37,065 bases of DNA from JAKQHY01 sp034429475 (GCA_034429475.1 DAOUGD010000261.1:1-37065), one strand, 5' to 3'; positions 7,364 through 17,509 are shown, numbered from the stretch's first letter. The notes: generated by a model from the letters alone, not told the origin. A program made the numbers and translations.

Positions 7364-7402
7364 ATACCGCCGGGCAAAAAGAAACCTCTTGCCCGGCGGT
7401 AT
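7364..7402 (-). terminator. Strong hairpin between katG and padR
   Basis: ATACCGCCGGGCAA (7364-7377) and TTGCCCGGCGGTAT (7389-7402) form a perfect 14-bp stem with an 11-nt loop. It lies 62 bp past the katG stop. It probably ends or stabilises the katG message, although the U-tract is poor in the leftward direction. Confidence 0.6.
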
Positions 7403-7464
7403 TGTGTGCTTTTCAGCGTATGGCGACTTATGCCAGCCCCAACCTGGGGCAACGAGAGCCTGGA

Positions 7465-9669
<2,205 letters not shown>

Positions 9670-9731
9670 CTCTGTTCTCCTTTCGTTCGAGATTTGGGTT
9701 GGTACAACTCAGCTTTGGGTATTAGGAAACG

Positions 9732-10178
9732 TTAAACTCCGCGCTCAGATTCGTTAGATATCACCTCCTTTACAGCATTTCGACCGGAGGACAACCTCTC
9801 CGGCGGCAGTGTCTTCAAGTAGAGCAGGTGCGATGTCACACCTACGGCGATCACACCGAGTGCGCCGCGTACCCACCAGTTTGTCACCGCAAAGATGACC
9901 GTAGCGCCGATGCCGCCCCACAACACGATGAGCGTAAACAGTTTTGCACGCAGCGTAATCCCGTGATGGTCGCGGTAATTGCGGATCGTGGCGCCAAACC
10001 AGCGGTGGTGAATGAGCCAGTGGTAGAGTCGAGGCGAACTGCGCACAAAGCACGCGGCGGCCAACAGCAAAAACGGCGTCGTGGGCAACACGGGGAGGAA
10101 GACTCCCACCACGCCCAGACCCACCGAGAGAACGCCGGCGGCGATGAAAAATCCGGTGCGCAGGGTTGAAGGGTTCAT
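9732..10178 (-). CDS. DUF454 (YbaN-like) inner membrane protein
   Basis: This encodes 148 aa with the DUF454 signature: an N-terminal GVVGVFLPVLPTTPFLLLAAACFVRSSPRLYHWLIHHRWFG block, in which the loop PVLPTTPF is diagnostic. Two or more membrane segments follow (LFTLIVLWGGIGATVIFAV, RGALGVIAVGVTSHLLYL). Family members such as E. coli YbaN have no established activity. It starts 9 bp after the stop of the ferritin-like/VIT gene and precedes katG, so it sits inside an apparent iron and peroxide operon. A role in iron or haem handling is inference only. Confidence 0.88.
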   Translation of the reverse strand: MNPSTLRTGFFIAAGVLSVGLGVVGVFLPVLPTTPFLLLAAACFVRSSPRLYHWLIHHRWFGATIRNYRDHHGITLRAKLFTLIVLWGGIGATVIFAVTNWWVRGALGVIAVGVTSHLLYLKTLPPERLSSGRNAVKEVISNESERGV

Positions 10179-10187
10179 CCACGCCTG

Positions 10188-11060
10188 CTAAATCTCGACG
10201 CCAAAAACGTTGCGGACGATCAACCCGACGAAGAAACTCAACGCCGCCACGCCCAGGCTCAGGCCGGCCATTTCCAAAAAGCGCGACTTGAACGGCTCGT
10301 CTTTGGCGACAGCAATGTAGTAGTTGAAAGCGGCGATGATGGCAACCGCTACCGTCATCGTCACCGCGAGGGCGACGTAATAGTTTTGAAGCAACAGATA
10401 GGGCAGAATCAACAGAATGACCGTCACAATGTAGGCCGCGCCGGTGTAGAGCGAGGCTTTGAGGGGATTCTTTTGCGTTTCCTCGGATTTGGTGGACAGG
10501 TATTCGGACGCGCCCATCGAAAGCGCGGCGGCGATCCCGGTGATGGTGCCGCTCAACGCGATCAGGCGCGTGTTCTGGAAGGCCAGCGTCAGCCCAGCGA
10601 GCGTGCCGGTCAGCTCCACCAGCGCGTCGTTTAAGCCGAGCACCATTGAGCCGGCATAGCGCAGCGCTTCTTCGTCCAGCATCGCAATCAGGGCTTCCTC
10701 GTGGGCATGTTCTTCTTGCTGGATAGCTTCGGCTTCCACGATCTCTTTTCTCAGCAGTTCGTAGTTATCCTGCGCATCGTGTTCGCCGCGCTCCAGCAGT
10801 TTCACCCCAAACGTGAAGCCGAGCAGCCGGCTGATCAGATAATAAAATCTGATCTTCAGACGATCCGGCGAGACTTCTTGTTGGGTGTAGACTTTCCATT
10901 GGTTAGCGTGCTCCAACTCATCGGCGGCGATCTTTTCGATGATCTGCCGGTTTTCGGGAGACTTGATGGTCTTGGCTAATTCCCGGTAGATATGGTGACC
11001 GGTGATTTCGTCGCGTTGATAGCGCAACACCTGGGCGCGTAATTCGGGACTGAGTGACAT
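10188..11060 (-). CDS. Ferritin-like/VIT1 fusion iron exporter (MbfA-like)
   Basis: This 290-aa protein joins an N-terminal rubrerythrin/ferritin-like helical domain (about 1-130) to a C-terminal VIT1/CCC1 transporter domain. The diiron-type ligands are visible as DEITGHHIYRELA (Glu18, His21-22), DELEHANQW (Glu48, His51) and EEHAHEEAL. The transporter begins RYAGSMVLGLNDALVELTGTLAGL, with the family's G-LNDA-VEL motif, and contains about five membrane segments. Relatives such as MbfA of alpha-proteobacteria export iron and protect against peroxide stress. The gene follows perR and precedes the DUF454 and katG genes, which fits iron efflux as part of a peroxide response. SD CAGGAGAG precedes the ATG. 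Confidence 0.9.
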   Translation of the reverse strand: MSLSPELRAQVLRYQRDEITGHHIYRELAKTIKSPENRQIIEKIAADELEHANQWKVYTQQEVSPDRLKIRFYYLISRLLGFTFGVKLLERGEHDAQDNYELLRKEIVEAEAIQQEEHAHEEALIAMLDEEALRYAGSMVLGLNDALVELTGTLAGLTLAFQNTRLIALSGTITGIAAALSMGASEYLSTKSEETQKNPLKASLYTGAAYIVTVILLILPYLLLQNYYVALAVTMTVAVAIIAAFNYYIAVAKDEPFKSRFLEMAGLSLGVAALSFFVGLIVRNVFGVEI

Positions 11061-11100
11061 AATTTCTCTCCTGGGAAAAATTCGAGCGATTCCTGGTTAT

Positions 11101-11151
11101 GAAACGTGAAGCGTGAGGCGGCCCTTATGATAACATCACGTTTTACGTTTC
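11101..11151. repeat. CGTGA/CGTTTTACG inverted array between perR and the VIT gene
   Basis: GAAACGTGAAGCGTGA (11101-11116) and TCACGTTTTACGTTTC (11136-11151) are 13/16 complementary. The right arm touches the perR stop codon. It could terminate or process the perR message; it belongs to the same style of simple-repeat inverted arrays found in other operon gaps here. Confidence 0.55.
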
Positions 11152-11602
11152 ACGTCTCCGATGATAAAACCTCGTTCTTCTCGCGTTCCTGACAGTCAGG
11201 ACAAAGACCGTAGAACGTCACTTGATGACCTACAATCTGATAGCCGGCCAACTCTTCGGGTGACAGTGTAACTTCGGCAAAATCGTGATGGATGTCTACC
11301 AACTTGTAACAGCGCGTGCAAAACAGGTGATGATGGTTTCCGGGGTTTGTCTCATAGCGCACCCCTCCCTCACCGGACTCGAACGCTTCTGTCACCCCGC
11401 CCAGCGTCATCAATTCACGCAGGGTGTTGTAAACCGTCGCGCGCGATACATCCGGCATGGTGGTCACAACCTGTTGATAAATCTCCTCCGCCGTGGGGTG
11501 CTCGCTATGCTGGATCAGCACCTCCAGGATCAACCGGCGCTGGGGTGTGATTTTTCTCCCATTCTGGCGGAACAATTCGATTAGCATTTCAAGGCATGGC
11601 AT
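11150..11602 (-). CDS. perR: PerR-type Fur-family peroxide sensor
   Basis: This encodes 150 aa from ATG 11602, which has GTGAGG 6-9 nt ahead; the in-frame GTG at 11614 is part of that ribosome site. It has a Fur winged helix (ITPQRRLILEVLI, DVSRATVYNTLREL), a metal-binding HHHLFC segment and the structural zinc site Cys95/Cys98 (CTRC) and Cys134/Cys137 (CPDC). Asp103 in LVDIHHDF is where PerR has Asp and Fur has Glu, which favours peroxide sensing by metal-catalysed His oxidation. The promoter carries a textbook PerR box, and the neighbours are katG, gpx, a peroxiredoxin and an iron exporter. Together these make the PerR call strong. Confidence 0.92.
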   Translation of the reverse strand: MPCLEMLIELFRQNGRKITPQRRLILEVLIQHSEHPTAEEIYQQVVTTMPDVSRATVYNTLRELMTLGGVTEAFESGEGGVRYETNPGNHHHLFCTRCYKLVDIHHDFAEVTLSPEELAGYQIVGHQVTFYGLCPDCQEREKNEVLSSET

Positions 11603-11631
11603 CGCCGACCTCACTTATATGGATTACTAAT

Positions 11632-11668
11632 TTATAATAATTATAAAATAAGTCAATAAAGATGTCAA
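11632..11668 (-). promoter_or_regulatory. perR promoter with PerR box
   Basis: Read leftward, TTGACA (11663-11668) and TATAAT (11640-11645) are 17 bp apart. TTATAATAATTATAA (11632-11646) is a perfect dyad matching the known Bacillus PerR box TTATAATnATTATAA and covers the -10, so PerR should repress its own operon. Confidence 0.88.
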
Positions 11669-11683
11669 GTAGCAATTTCCCTC

Positions 11684-11719
11684 TTGACAAAATCACATCC
11701 TAATTTATAATTATTATAA
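11684..11719 (+). promoter_or_regulatory. gpx promoter with PerR box
   Basis: TTGACA (11684-11689) and TATAAT (11706-11711) are 16 bp apart. TTATAATTATTATAA (11705-11719) is a second exact match to the PerR box consensus and overlaps the -10, giving peroxide-inducible control of the rightward gene. Confidence 0.88.
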
Positions 11720-11775
11720 ATTGATACTTAATACGAAATAAAATTAAATCTATCTCTATTCTAACGGAGGATGAA

Positions 11776-12261
11776 ATGGCTGAGAACATTTACGATTTCA
11801 CGGTAACGACGATGATGGGACTGCCCAAATCCATGGCGGATTACAAAGGCAAGGTGTTGCTGATCGTCAACACGGCCAGCAAGTGCGGGTTTACGCCGCA
11901 ATATGCCGGATTGCAGGAACTTTACGAAAAGTACCACGACCGAGGCCTGGAAATCCTGGGGTTCCCGTGCAACCAGTTTATGGGGCAGGAGCCGGGCGAC
12001 AACGCAGAAATTCAGAATTTCTGCCAGGTGAACTACGGTGTGACCTTCCCGATGTTTTCCAAGATTGACGTGAACGGCTCCGACGCGCATCCGCTGTACG
12101 AATACTTGAAGAAGGAAGCGCCCGGCGCGTTGGGCATGAAGGCGGTCAAGTGGAACTTCACCAAATTCCTGGTGGATGCACAGGGAAACGTCTTAAAACG
12201 GTTTGAGCCAAACGTCGAACCGGCAGCGATGGCGCCGGACATTGAAGCGCTCCTGGCATAA
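11776..12261 (+). CDS. gpx: Glutathione peroxidase-family thiol peroxidase (Cys type)
   Basis: This encodes 161 aa with the GPx signature: VNTASKCGFTPQYAGL (peroxidatic Cys37 instead of selenocysteine), LGFPCNQFMGQEPG (the second Cys and catalytic Gln/Asn region) and VKWNFTKFLVD (the Trp-Asn of the catalytic tetrad). Bacterial Cys members usually take electrons from thioredoxin and reduce hydroperoxides in the cytoplasm. ACGGAGGATGAA precedes the ATG. It is transcribed divergently from perR with its own PerR box, so it should be induced by peroxide. The TGC codon at position 37 excludes selenocysteine. Confidence 0.95.
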   Translation: MAENIYDFTVTTMMGLPKSMADYKGKVLLIVNTASKCGFTPQYAGLQELYEKYHDRGLEILGFPCNQFMGQEPGDNAEIQNFCQVNYGVTFPMFSKIDVNGSDAHPLYEYLKKEAPGALGMKAVKWNFTKFLVDAQGNVLKRFEPNVEPAAMAPDIEALLA

Positions 12262-12278
12262 GGGACCTTCTTTTTCTA

Positions 12279-12353
12279 TCAGCAGATTAAGCAGATTGAG
12301 CAGATTATGAACGACAGACAATAGAAATCTGCTTAATCTGCTCAATCTGCTGA
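12279..12353 (+). repeat. AGCAGATT(A/G) tandem units in inverted array
   Basis: Three 9-bp units (AGCAGATTA, AGCAGATTG, AGCAGATTA) at 12281-12307 are mirrored by three inverse units at 12326-12353. The hairpin of about 28 bp lies between gpx and the TspO-like gene. It may act as a terminator for gpx, or as one of the dispersed 5' arrays of this genome. Confidence 0.75.
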
Positions 12354-12385
12354 CGAAGGATTAAGATCACAAGAAGAGGAATGTT

Positions 12386-13159
12386 ATGAAAGACCAACAT
12401 CGCCAAATTGCAGTCGTTCTGACCATCCTGGTCACGCTTGTCGTCAACGGGCTGGCGAATGCTCTGCCGCTTAATGGCCTGAACACCGGGCAAATCTCCG
12501 ACCGTTTCCAGGTTTACTTTGTCCCGGCGGGGTACGTGTTTTCCATCTGGGGCGTGATCTACCTCGGGTTGATCGCCTTCGCCATCTACCAGGCGCTCCC
12601 CGCGCAACGCGAGAATCCCCGCCTGAGGGCCACCGGCTGGTGGATTGCCCTCAGCGGGCTGGCGAACAGCGCGTGGATTTTCCTCTGGCACTACGAGCAG
12701 TTCCCGCTGACCGTCATCGCTATGCTCGTCCTGCTCGCTTCACTCATCCTCACCTACCTGCGGCTCGGCATCGGTCGAACGAAAGTGTCCACCGCCGAGA
12801 CTTGGGCCGTGCGTGTACCCTTCAGCATCTACCTGGGCTGGATCACGGTGGCAACGGTGGCGAATATAACGTCGCTGCTGGATTACTGGAATTGGAACGG
12901 CTTTGGGATTGCTCCCGAAATCTGGATGGGGATCATGCTGGCGGCGGTGCTGGGGATTGCGACGGCGATGGCGTTTACCCACCGCGACGTGGCCTACGCG
13001 CTGGTGTTACTGTGGGCGCTGACCGGCATTGGAGTCAAGCACGCTGCCGTTAATGCCGTGGTCATTCCTACCTGGATTACATTCGGCTTGGTCGCGTTGA
13101 CGCTGGCCGCGGCGTTCTGGATGCGCCGTCCTCAGTTAGCCCCATCGAACATAGTCTAG
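12386..13159 (+). CDS. TspO/MBR-related tryptophan-rich membrane protein
   Basis: This 257-aa protein has about seven hydrophobic segments and many Trp residues. The N-terminal part (LPLNGLNTGQISDRFQVYFVPAGYVFSIWGVIYLGL) is typical of the tryptophan-rich sensory family related to TspO, the outer-membrane or translocator protein that binds tetrapyrroles. It is longer than classical TspO (about 160 aa), matching the extended bacterial branch with extra C-terminal helices. AAGAGGA precedes ATG 12386. It lies between gpx and a peroxiredoxin gene, so a part in oxidative stress or porphyrin handling is plausible but unproven. Confidence 0.8.
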   Translation: MKDQHRQIAVVLTILVTLVVNGLANALPLNGLNTGQISDRFQVYFVPAGYVFSIWGVIYLGLIAFAIYQALPAQRENPRLRATGWWIALSGLANSAWIFLWHYEQFPLTVIAMLVLLASLILTYLRLGIGRTKVSTAETWAVRVPFSIYLGWITVATVANITSLLDYWNWNGFGIAPEIWMGIMLAAVLGIATAMAFTHRDVAYALVLLWALTGIGVKHAAVNAVVIPTWITFGLVALTLAAAFWMRRPQLAPSNIV

Positions 13160-13243
13160 GTTTTGATGACCGGTTTTTGCTCCGCGCCGGCAACGACCGG
13201 ATAAAATTCAGGGCGCCCCTATATCATTAAAGGAGAGATTGAC

Positions 13244-13951
13244 ATGGAAGAGCAAGTCACTGTATCTATGCCGCGTATCGGCGACAAGGCCCCGGCGTTC
13301 AAGGCCGTGACCACTCAGGGCGAGATCAACTTCCCGGAGCAGTACGCCGGTCACTGGGTCATCCTGTTCAGCCACCCCGCCGACTTCACTCCGGTCTGCA
13401 CGTCGGAATTTATCACGTTTGCGACGCTGGAGCAGAAGTTCGCCGATGTGAACTGCAAACTTGTGGGGCTGTCGGTGGATGGGCTATACAGCCACATCGC
13501 CTGGCTGCGCACCATCAAGGAGAAGATCGAGTACAAGGGGATGAAAAACGTGGAGGTGCGCTTCCCCCTGATCGAGGACATCACGATGGAAGTCGCCAAG
13601 AAGTACGGGATGATCCAGCCGGGCGAAAGCTCCACCAAAGCGGTGCGGGCTGTGTTCGTGATTGACCCGAAGGGGATCATCCGCACCATCATCTACTACC
13701 CGCTGAGCCTGGGGCGGAATTTCGACGAACTGTACCGGGTGGTGGTGGCGCTGCAAGCCGCCGACGCCTTCACTATCGCCACGCCGGCTGATTGGCGGCC
13801 CGGCGACGACGTGATCATCTCGCCGGCGGGGTCTTGCGGGGTGGCGCAGGCGCGCATGGAAGGCAAAGAGGACATGGTCTGCAAGGACTGGTTCTTCTGC
13901 ACCCGGAAGATTTCCGAACAACAGGTGTGGGACGCGGTGTTGAAGAAATAA
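13244..13951 (+). CDS. Peroxiredoxin, Prx6/archaeal-type
   Basis: This 235-aa protein reduces peroxides in the cytoplasm. The peroxidatic Cys52 sits in HPADFTPVCTSEF, the canonical PxxxTxxC motif, with Arg in the KAVRAVFVIDPKG region. The long C-terminal domain (IIYYPLSLGRNFDELYRVVVALQAAD) marks the Prx6 subfamily. Cys198, Cys213 and Cys219 (SCG and CKDWFFC) align with the archaeal (Aeropyrum-type) members, in which a C-terminal Cys resolves the sulfenic acid, so it is probably a 2-Cys enzyme by mechanism. AAAGGAGAG precedes ATG 13244. It extends the peroxide cluster, but no PerR box is seen directly in front of it. Confidence 0.93.
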   Translation: MEEQVTVSMPRIGDKAPAFKAVTTQGEINFPEQYAGHWVILFSHPADFTPVCTSEFITFATLEQKFADVNCKLVGLSVDGLYSHIAWLRTIKEKIEYKGMKNVEVRFPLIEDITMEVAKKYGMIQPGESSTKAVRAVFVIDPKGIIRTIIYYPLSLGRNFDELYRVVVALQAADAFTIATPADWRPGDDVIISPAGSCGVAQARMEGKEDMVCKDWFFCTRKISEQQVWDAVLKK

Positions 13952-14042
13952 TCGCGCACGCTTTCAAGCTGATAGAATCCGGTGTGGAATGAAAAGGATT
14001 CACAGCTACAACTTCTTGTAGACCCTTTTTTGGGTATCCAGA

Positions 14043-14078
14043 TGCCCGCTGCCTCCCCATTGTGGGCGTCAGCGGGCA
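14043..14078 (+). terminator. Hairpin after the peroxiredoxin gene
   Basis: TGCCCGCTG (14043-14051) and CAGCGGGCA (14070-14078) form a 9-bp stem with inner CCCA/TGGG pairing. It is the likely end of the peroxiredoxin transcript. GGCGGGCAAT repeats once more just downstream. Confidence 0.5.
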
Positions 14079-14114
14079 ATTGGTTAGTCCGGCGGGCAAT
14101 TTATGTGAGGGGAA

Positions 14115-14456
14115 ATGCTTATAGAAATGATTTTGAAGCTTATCGCGGCGTTGGCGACTGCGGCGACCGGAGTGCTGGCTTTTGTCAAGCCTTCGGCGGC
14201 CTATGGGTTCATCGGATTGAAGGCCGAGGGCGCGCGTGGCGTATCGGAGATGCGGGCGATCTTCGGCGGGCTGTTCATCGCTCTGGGCGTTACACCGCTG
14301 TTCCTGGGCGACACGGCCTACCTGATGCTCGGCATTGGCTATCTGGCGATTGCCGCCGCGCGTGCGTTTTCCATCCTATTTGACAAGTCCTACGCGCAAT
14401 CCAACCTGATCAGCCTCGCCATCGAAGTGGTGTTGGGCGTCATTTTGATCCTCTAA
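14115..14456 (+). CDS. Four-helix membrane protein, DUF4345-like
   Basis: This encodes 113 aa that are almost entirely hydrophobic, in about four segments (ILKLIAALATAATGVLAFV, IFGGLFIALGVTPLFLG, AYLMLGIGYLAIAAARAFSIL, LISLAIEVVLGVILIL). The GVSEMRAIFGGLFIALG pattern resembles small DUF4345-type membrane proteins of unknown function. GAGGGG precedes the ATG. It ends 9 bp before degV-like and is probably co-transcribed with it. The family call is tentative; no activity can be assigned. Confidence 0.65.
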   Translation: MLIEMILKLIAALATAATGVLAFVKPSAAYGFIGLKAEGARGVSEMRAIFGGLFIALGVTPLFLGDTAYLMLGIGYLAIAAARAFSILFDKSYAQSNLISLAIEVVLGVILIL

Positions 14457-14465
14457 GGAACTGCT

Positions 14466-15305
14466 ATGACTATTCGCATCGTAACCGACAGTACGTGTGA
14501 TTTGCCCGCCGAAACGATTGCCCGGTACGGGATCGGCGTCGTGCCACTCTACATTAACGTGGGCAAACAGGAATTTCTTGATGGCATTGACATCACGCGC
14601 GAGGAATTTTACAAGCAACTCCCAACTTTCCCCACCCACCCCACCACGGCTGTGCCGTCTCCGCAGAAATTCCGCGCGATATACAACACCTTTGCCGATG
14701 AAGGCGCAACGCACGTATTTTCCATTCACATCTCGGCAGCGTTGAGTGCGGTCGTTGATATGGCGCGCACGGCGGCGCAGGACACCACGTCTGTGGCGGT
14801 CACAGTGCTGGATGGACAGCAATTGAGTCTGGGCACCGGCTTTCTCGTCGAGACGGCGGCGAAATTGGCGGCCGCCGGACGCTCCGTCGCCGACATCCTG
14901 GCGGCGCTCAACGACCAGATTCAACGCACGCGCGTTTTCGCCGCGCTGGATACATTGGAATTTCTAAGGCGCAGCGGGCGAATGAACCGCTTCGTGGCCG
15001 GCCTCGGTTCACTTCTGCAACTCAAGCCAATTTTGACAATGCACCATGGCAAACCCGGCTCGGAGCGCGTCCGCACGCGCGAGCGCGCCCTCCAACGGGT
15101 GCTCGAAATGCTGCGCGAAGCGGGAGTACTGGAGCGCGTCGCCATCGTCCACACCCACGCTCCCGATCGCATCGCCGAATTACGCGCACAGGCGGCGGCG
15201 CTCTTGCCGGAAGGCGATATCCTGACGATGGACATTACCCCGGTCATCGGCGCACACATCGGGCCGGGCGCGGCGGGATTTGCAGTCATCAGCGCGCCGG
15301 CGTAA
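14466..15305 (+). CDS. DegV-family fatty-acid-binding protein
   Basis: This 279-aa protein opens with IRIVTDSTCDLPAET, the DegV family hallmark, followed by VVPLYINVGKQEFLDGIDITREEFY, then PTTAVPSP (lipid carboxylate-binding Thr/Ser region), and later LEFLRRSGRMNRF and LQLKPIL. DegV/FakB proteins bind a single fatty acid and present it to FakA kinase for phospholipid synthesis. No fakA is in the window, so the partner is unknown. CTAAGGA precedes the ATG. It follows a small membrane-protein gene by 9 bp. Confidence 0.93.
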   Translation: MTIRIVTDSTCDLPAETIARYGIGVVPLYINVGKQEFLDGIDITREEFYKQLPTFPTHPTTAVPSPQKFRAIYNTFADEGATHVFSIHISAALSAVVDMARTAAQDTTSVAVTVLDGQQLSLGTGFLVETAAKLAAAGRSVADILAALNDQIQRTRVFAALDTLEFLRRSGRMNRFVAGLGSLLQLKPILTMHHGKPGSERVRTRERALQRVLEMLREAGVLERVAIVHTHAPDRIAELRAQAAALLPEGDILTMDITPVIGAHIGPGAAGFAVISAPA

Positions 15306-15315
15306 CTTTGATTTT

Positions 15316-15343
15316 TTCACGCAAAGGCGCAAAGCCGCAAAGG
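15316..15343 (+). repeat. Dispersed repeat, CGCAAAGnCGCAAAG family (single arm)
   Basis: TTCACGCAAAGGCGCAAAG followed by CCGCAAAGG is almost identical to the left arm of the element at 24006-24067. Here the complementary right arm is missing. It lies directly upstream of the DUF1295 gene. Confidence 0.7.
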
Positions 15344-15391
15344 TTTTGTGATTTGCTATTCGCTATTTGCCATTTGAAAGGAATACCCTCT

Positions 15392-16180
15392 ATGGATTTT
15401 TTACAAATCTACTTAACGCTCGGGCTGCTCATCCTCGGCTTGATGACGGCGTTGTGGCTGGTCAGCCTGGCCCTAAAGAATTCCAGCATTGTGGACATTT
15501 TTTGGGGGACGGGATTCGTCATCACGGCATGGGCAGCGTTTTTACTCACGCCAGGCGGTGTGGCGACGCGCAAAGCGCTGATCTGTGGGATTGTGACCGT
15601 GTGGGGGCTGCGGCTCTCGCTGCACATTCTCATCCGCAATTGGAGCAAGCCGGAGGATTTCCGCTATCAGAAGTGGCGCAGAGAAGCCGGCGCGGCGTGG
15701 TGGTGGCAAAGCTTCTTCAAGGTATTTTTCCTGCAAGGCGTCATTATGTGGATCGTGGCAGCCCCGCTGCTTGCCGCGCAAATCGGCGTCCGGCCAAGGC
15801 AACTCACCTGGCTCGATTTCCTCGCCATTCTGCTCTGGCTCGTCGGCTTCTTTTTCGAGGCCGTCGGCGACTGGCAGTTGGCGCGGTTCAAGGCGAACCC
15901 GGCCAACAAGGGCAAAGTGCTGGATACCGGCGTCTGGCGGTACACCCGGCACCCCAACTACTTCGGCGACGCGACGCAATGGTGGGCATACTATCTTATC
16001 GCGCTGGCGGCAGGCGGCTGGTGGACGATTTTCAGCCCTATCCTGATGACCGGCTCGTTGCTGCGCGTCTCTGGTGTGACGCTGCTGGAGAAATCTCTGA
16101 AGGAAACGAAGCCGGGCTACAAAGAATATGCGGAGCGGACGAGCGAGTTTATTCCGTGGTTTCCGCGCAAGGAGAAGTAA
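15392..16180 (+). CDS. DUF1295 membrane protein (steroid 5-alpha-reductase-like)
   Basis: This encodes 262 aa from ATG 15392 (GAAAGGAA ahead); the longer frame would translate the dispersed repeat. It has about six membrane segments. The C-terminal signature GKVLDTGVWRYTRHPNYFGDATQWWAYYLIAL is the conserved NADPH- or SAM-binding block shared by DUF1295, steroid 5-alpha-reductase and ICMT-type proteins. DUF1295 proteins are thought to be membrane reductases or methyltransferases, but their substrates are unknown. It is followed closely by a DUF1475 gene, with which it probably forms a unit. Confidence 0.9.
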   Translation: MDFLQIYLTLGLLILGLMTALWLVSLALKNSSIVDIFWGTGFVITAWAAFLLTPGGVATRKALICGIVTVWGLRLSLHILIRNWSKPEDFRYQKWRREAGAAWWWQSFFKVFFLQGVIMWIVAAPLLAAQIGVRPRQLTWLDFLAILLWLVGFFFEAVGDWQLARFKANPANKGKVLDTGVWRYTRHPNYFGDATQWWAYYLIALAAGGWWTIFSPILMTGSLLRVSGVTLLEKSLKETKPGYKEYAERTSEFIPWFPRKEK

Positions 16181-16246
16181 GGAGTTAGGAGTGAGGAGTG
16201 AGGAGCGACAGCCTCACGCACTACGAAATACGCAATACGGAACAGG
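16181..16246 (+). repeat. GGAGTTAGGAGTGAGG / ACGAAATACGCAATACG simple repeats
   Basis: Short degenerate tandems (GGAGTTAGGAGTGAGGAGTG, then CTACGAAATACGCAATACGG) fill the gap between the DUF1295 and DUF1475 genes. GGAGTTAGGAG-type units recur at about 23358-23380 in the feo cluster. Confidence 0.55.
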
Positions 16247-16253
16247 AGGCTTT

Positions 16254-16583
16254 ATGAACATCGCCAAAATCATCGCCATCATCGGTCTGCTCGCCATGAC
16301 CGGCGTAATTCTCTATGCGTTTGTGGCCGGCGACTTCGGCACAGAGGGAGCATGGATCACGTCGCATCCGTGGGGAATTGTGTCCCTGGTGGATTTGTAC
16401 GTGGGTTTCGTCATTTTCTCGCTATGGATTGTGTACCGTGAAAAGTCGCCGGTCGCCGCCGTCATCTGGGTCACGCTGATGATGGTCTTGGGGAATTGGA
16501 CGGCGGCGTTGTATGTATTGCTCGCGCTCGTGAAGTGTCGGGGGGATTGGAAGACATTTTGGATGGGAAGTCGAGCAAAGTAA
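16254..16583 (+). CDS. DUF1475 family membrane protein
   Basis: This encodes 109 aa from ATG 16254, which has ACAGGAGG in front. Three hydrophobic segments carry the DUF1475 pattern: YAFVAGDFGTEGAWITSHPWGIVSLVDLYVGFVIFSLWIVYREK and WVTLMMVLGNWTAALYVLLAL. The family is uncharacterised and often sits beside DUF1295 or SAM-type genes. Here it follows DUF1295 by 73 bp. It is convergent with the ferredoxin-MinD gene, whose stop lies 24 bp away. Confidence 0.85.
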   Translation: MNIAKIIAIIGLLAMTGVILYAFVAGDFGTEGAWITSHPWGIVSLVDLYVGFVIFSLWIVYREKSPVAAVIWVTLMMVLGNWTAALYVLLALVKCRGDWKTFWMGSRAK

Positions 16584-16607
16584 AGGTAGATAAATCGAGT
16601 CTTCCTC

Positions 16608-17495
16608 TTATTGCGTATCCACCGGTTGCCAATGGGTCTGTAATCTGGCCCACACTTCCTGAAGGACTGTGCTTACCCGCCCGGCCGTAGCCGTCACCGG
16701 TTCGCCGCGCACCAGGGCTTCTGTCACCGTTGGATCATAAGGGAGGCGTCCTACCAGTGGGATGTCCTGCGCCGCGCAATAGGCCGCAATGGCCTCCGCC
16801 TGCGCCGGACTGAGATCGGCCTTGTTGAGGAGCACTGCCGCCGGGGTGTTGAAATACGCCGCCAGCCCCAGGATGCGTTCCAAATCGTGCGCCCCGGAGA
16901 CCGTCGGCTCGGCGACGATGAGGGCCAGGTTGGCGCCGGAGAGCGCGGCAATGACGGGGCAGCCGATGCCCGGCGGCCCGTCAATCAGCAGCAGGTCGGC
17001 GTTATCGTCGAAGGCGCGCAGTCGCGCCATTTGCTTGACCAGTGTGACCAGCTTGCCGGAGTTTTCCTGCCCGGCGAAAAGATGGGCGTGGTAGAGCGGC
17101 CCATAGCGCGTGGTCGCCACAAACCACTGCCCGGCGCACTGCGGCTGCATCTCAATCGCACTTATCGGACATTCGTAGACGCAGGCGGCGCAACCCTCGC
17201 AGGCAAGCGGATCCACGCGATAGCTGTCGCCGGCGCGCACCGCGTCGAAGCGGCAGACCTCGGCACAGCGCCCGCAGGCGACACAGCGCGCCGCGTCCAC
17301 CACCGCCACCGCGCCGCCGGTGAAGTCGTGCGTCTCCTGCGTGACGGGCGCGAGCACCAGCCCCAGATTGGCCGCGTCCACGTCCGCGTCGGCCAACACC
17401 ACCCGCTGGCTCTGCGCCGCCAGATGCGCCAGCGCTGCCGTTACCGTCGTCTTGCCCGTTCCGCCTTTGCCGCTGAGGATGACCAGTTGTTTCAT
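16608..17495 (-). CDS. MinD-superfamily P-loop ATPase with inserted 2x[4Fe-4S] ferredoxin domain
   Basis: This encodes 295 aa from ATG 17495; the longer frame runs through the divergent promoter. It has a deviant Walker A, SGKGGTGKT (residues 8-16), the switch DADVDAANLG, and a Walker-B-like LLLIDGPPGIGCPV. Inserted between them is a bacterial ferredoxin domain with Cys71, 74, 77, 81 and Cys99, 102, 105, 109, enough for two [4Fe-4S] clusters. This is the class often annotated as nitrogenase-like or Mrp-like ATPase. Such proteins are suspected to act in Fe-S carrier or redox-coupled cofactor insertion, but none is well defined. A paralogue lies at 34761-35621. It is divergent from the DtxR-FeoA regulator. 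Confidence 0.9.
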   Translation of the reverse strand: MKQLVILSGKGGTGKTTVTAALAHLAAQSQRVVLADADVDAANLGLVLAPVTQETHDFTGGAVAVVDAARCVACGRCAEVCRFDAVRAGDSYRVDPLACEGCAACVYECPISAIEMQPQCAGQWFVATTRYGPLYHAHLFAGQENSGKLVTLVKQMARLRAFDDNADLLLIDGPPGIGCPVIAALSGANLALIVAEPTVSGAHDLERILGLAAYFNTPAAVLLNKADLSPAQAEAIAAYCAAQDIPLVGRLPYDPTVTEALVRGEPVTATAGRVSTVLQEVWARLQTHWQPVDTQ

Positions 17496-17509
17496 CAAGA
17501 CTCCAATTC

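Noticed and set aside
11776..12261. Selenocysteine in the glutathione peroxidase
   Set aside because: The catalytic codon is TGC (Cys37); no in-frame TGA or SECIS-like hairpin is involved.
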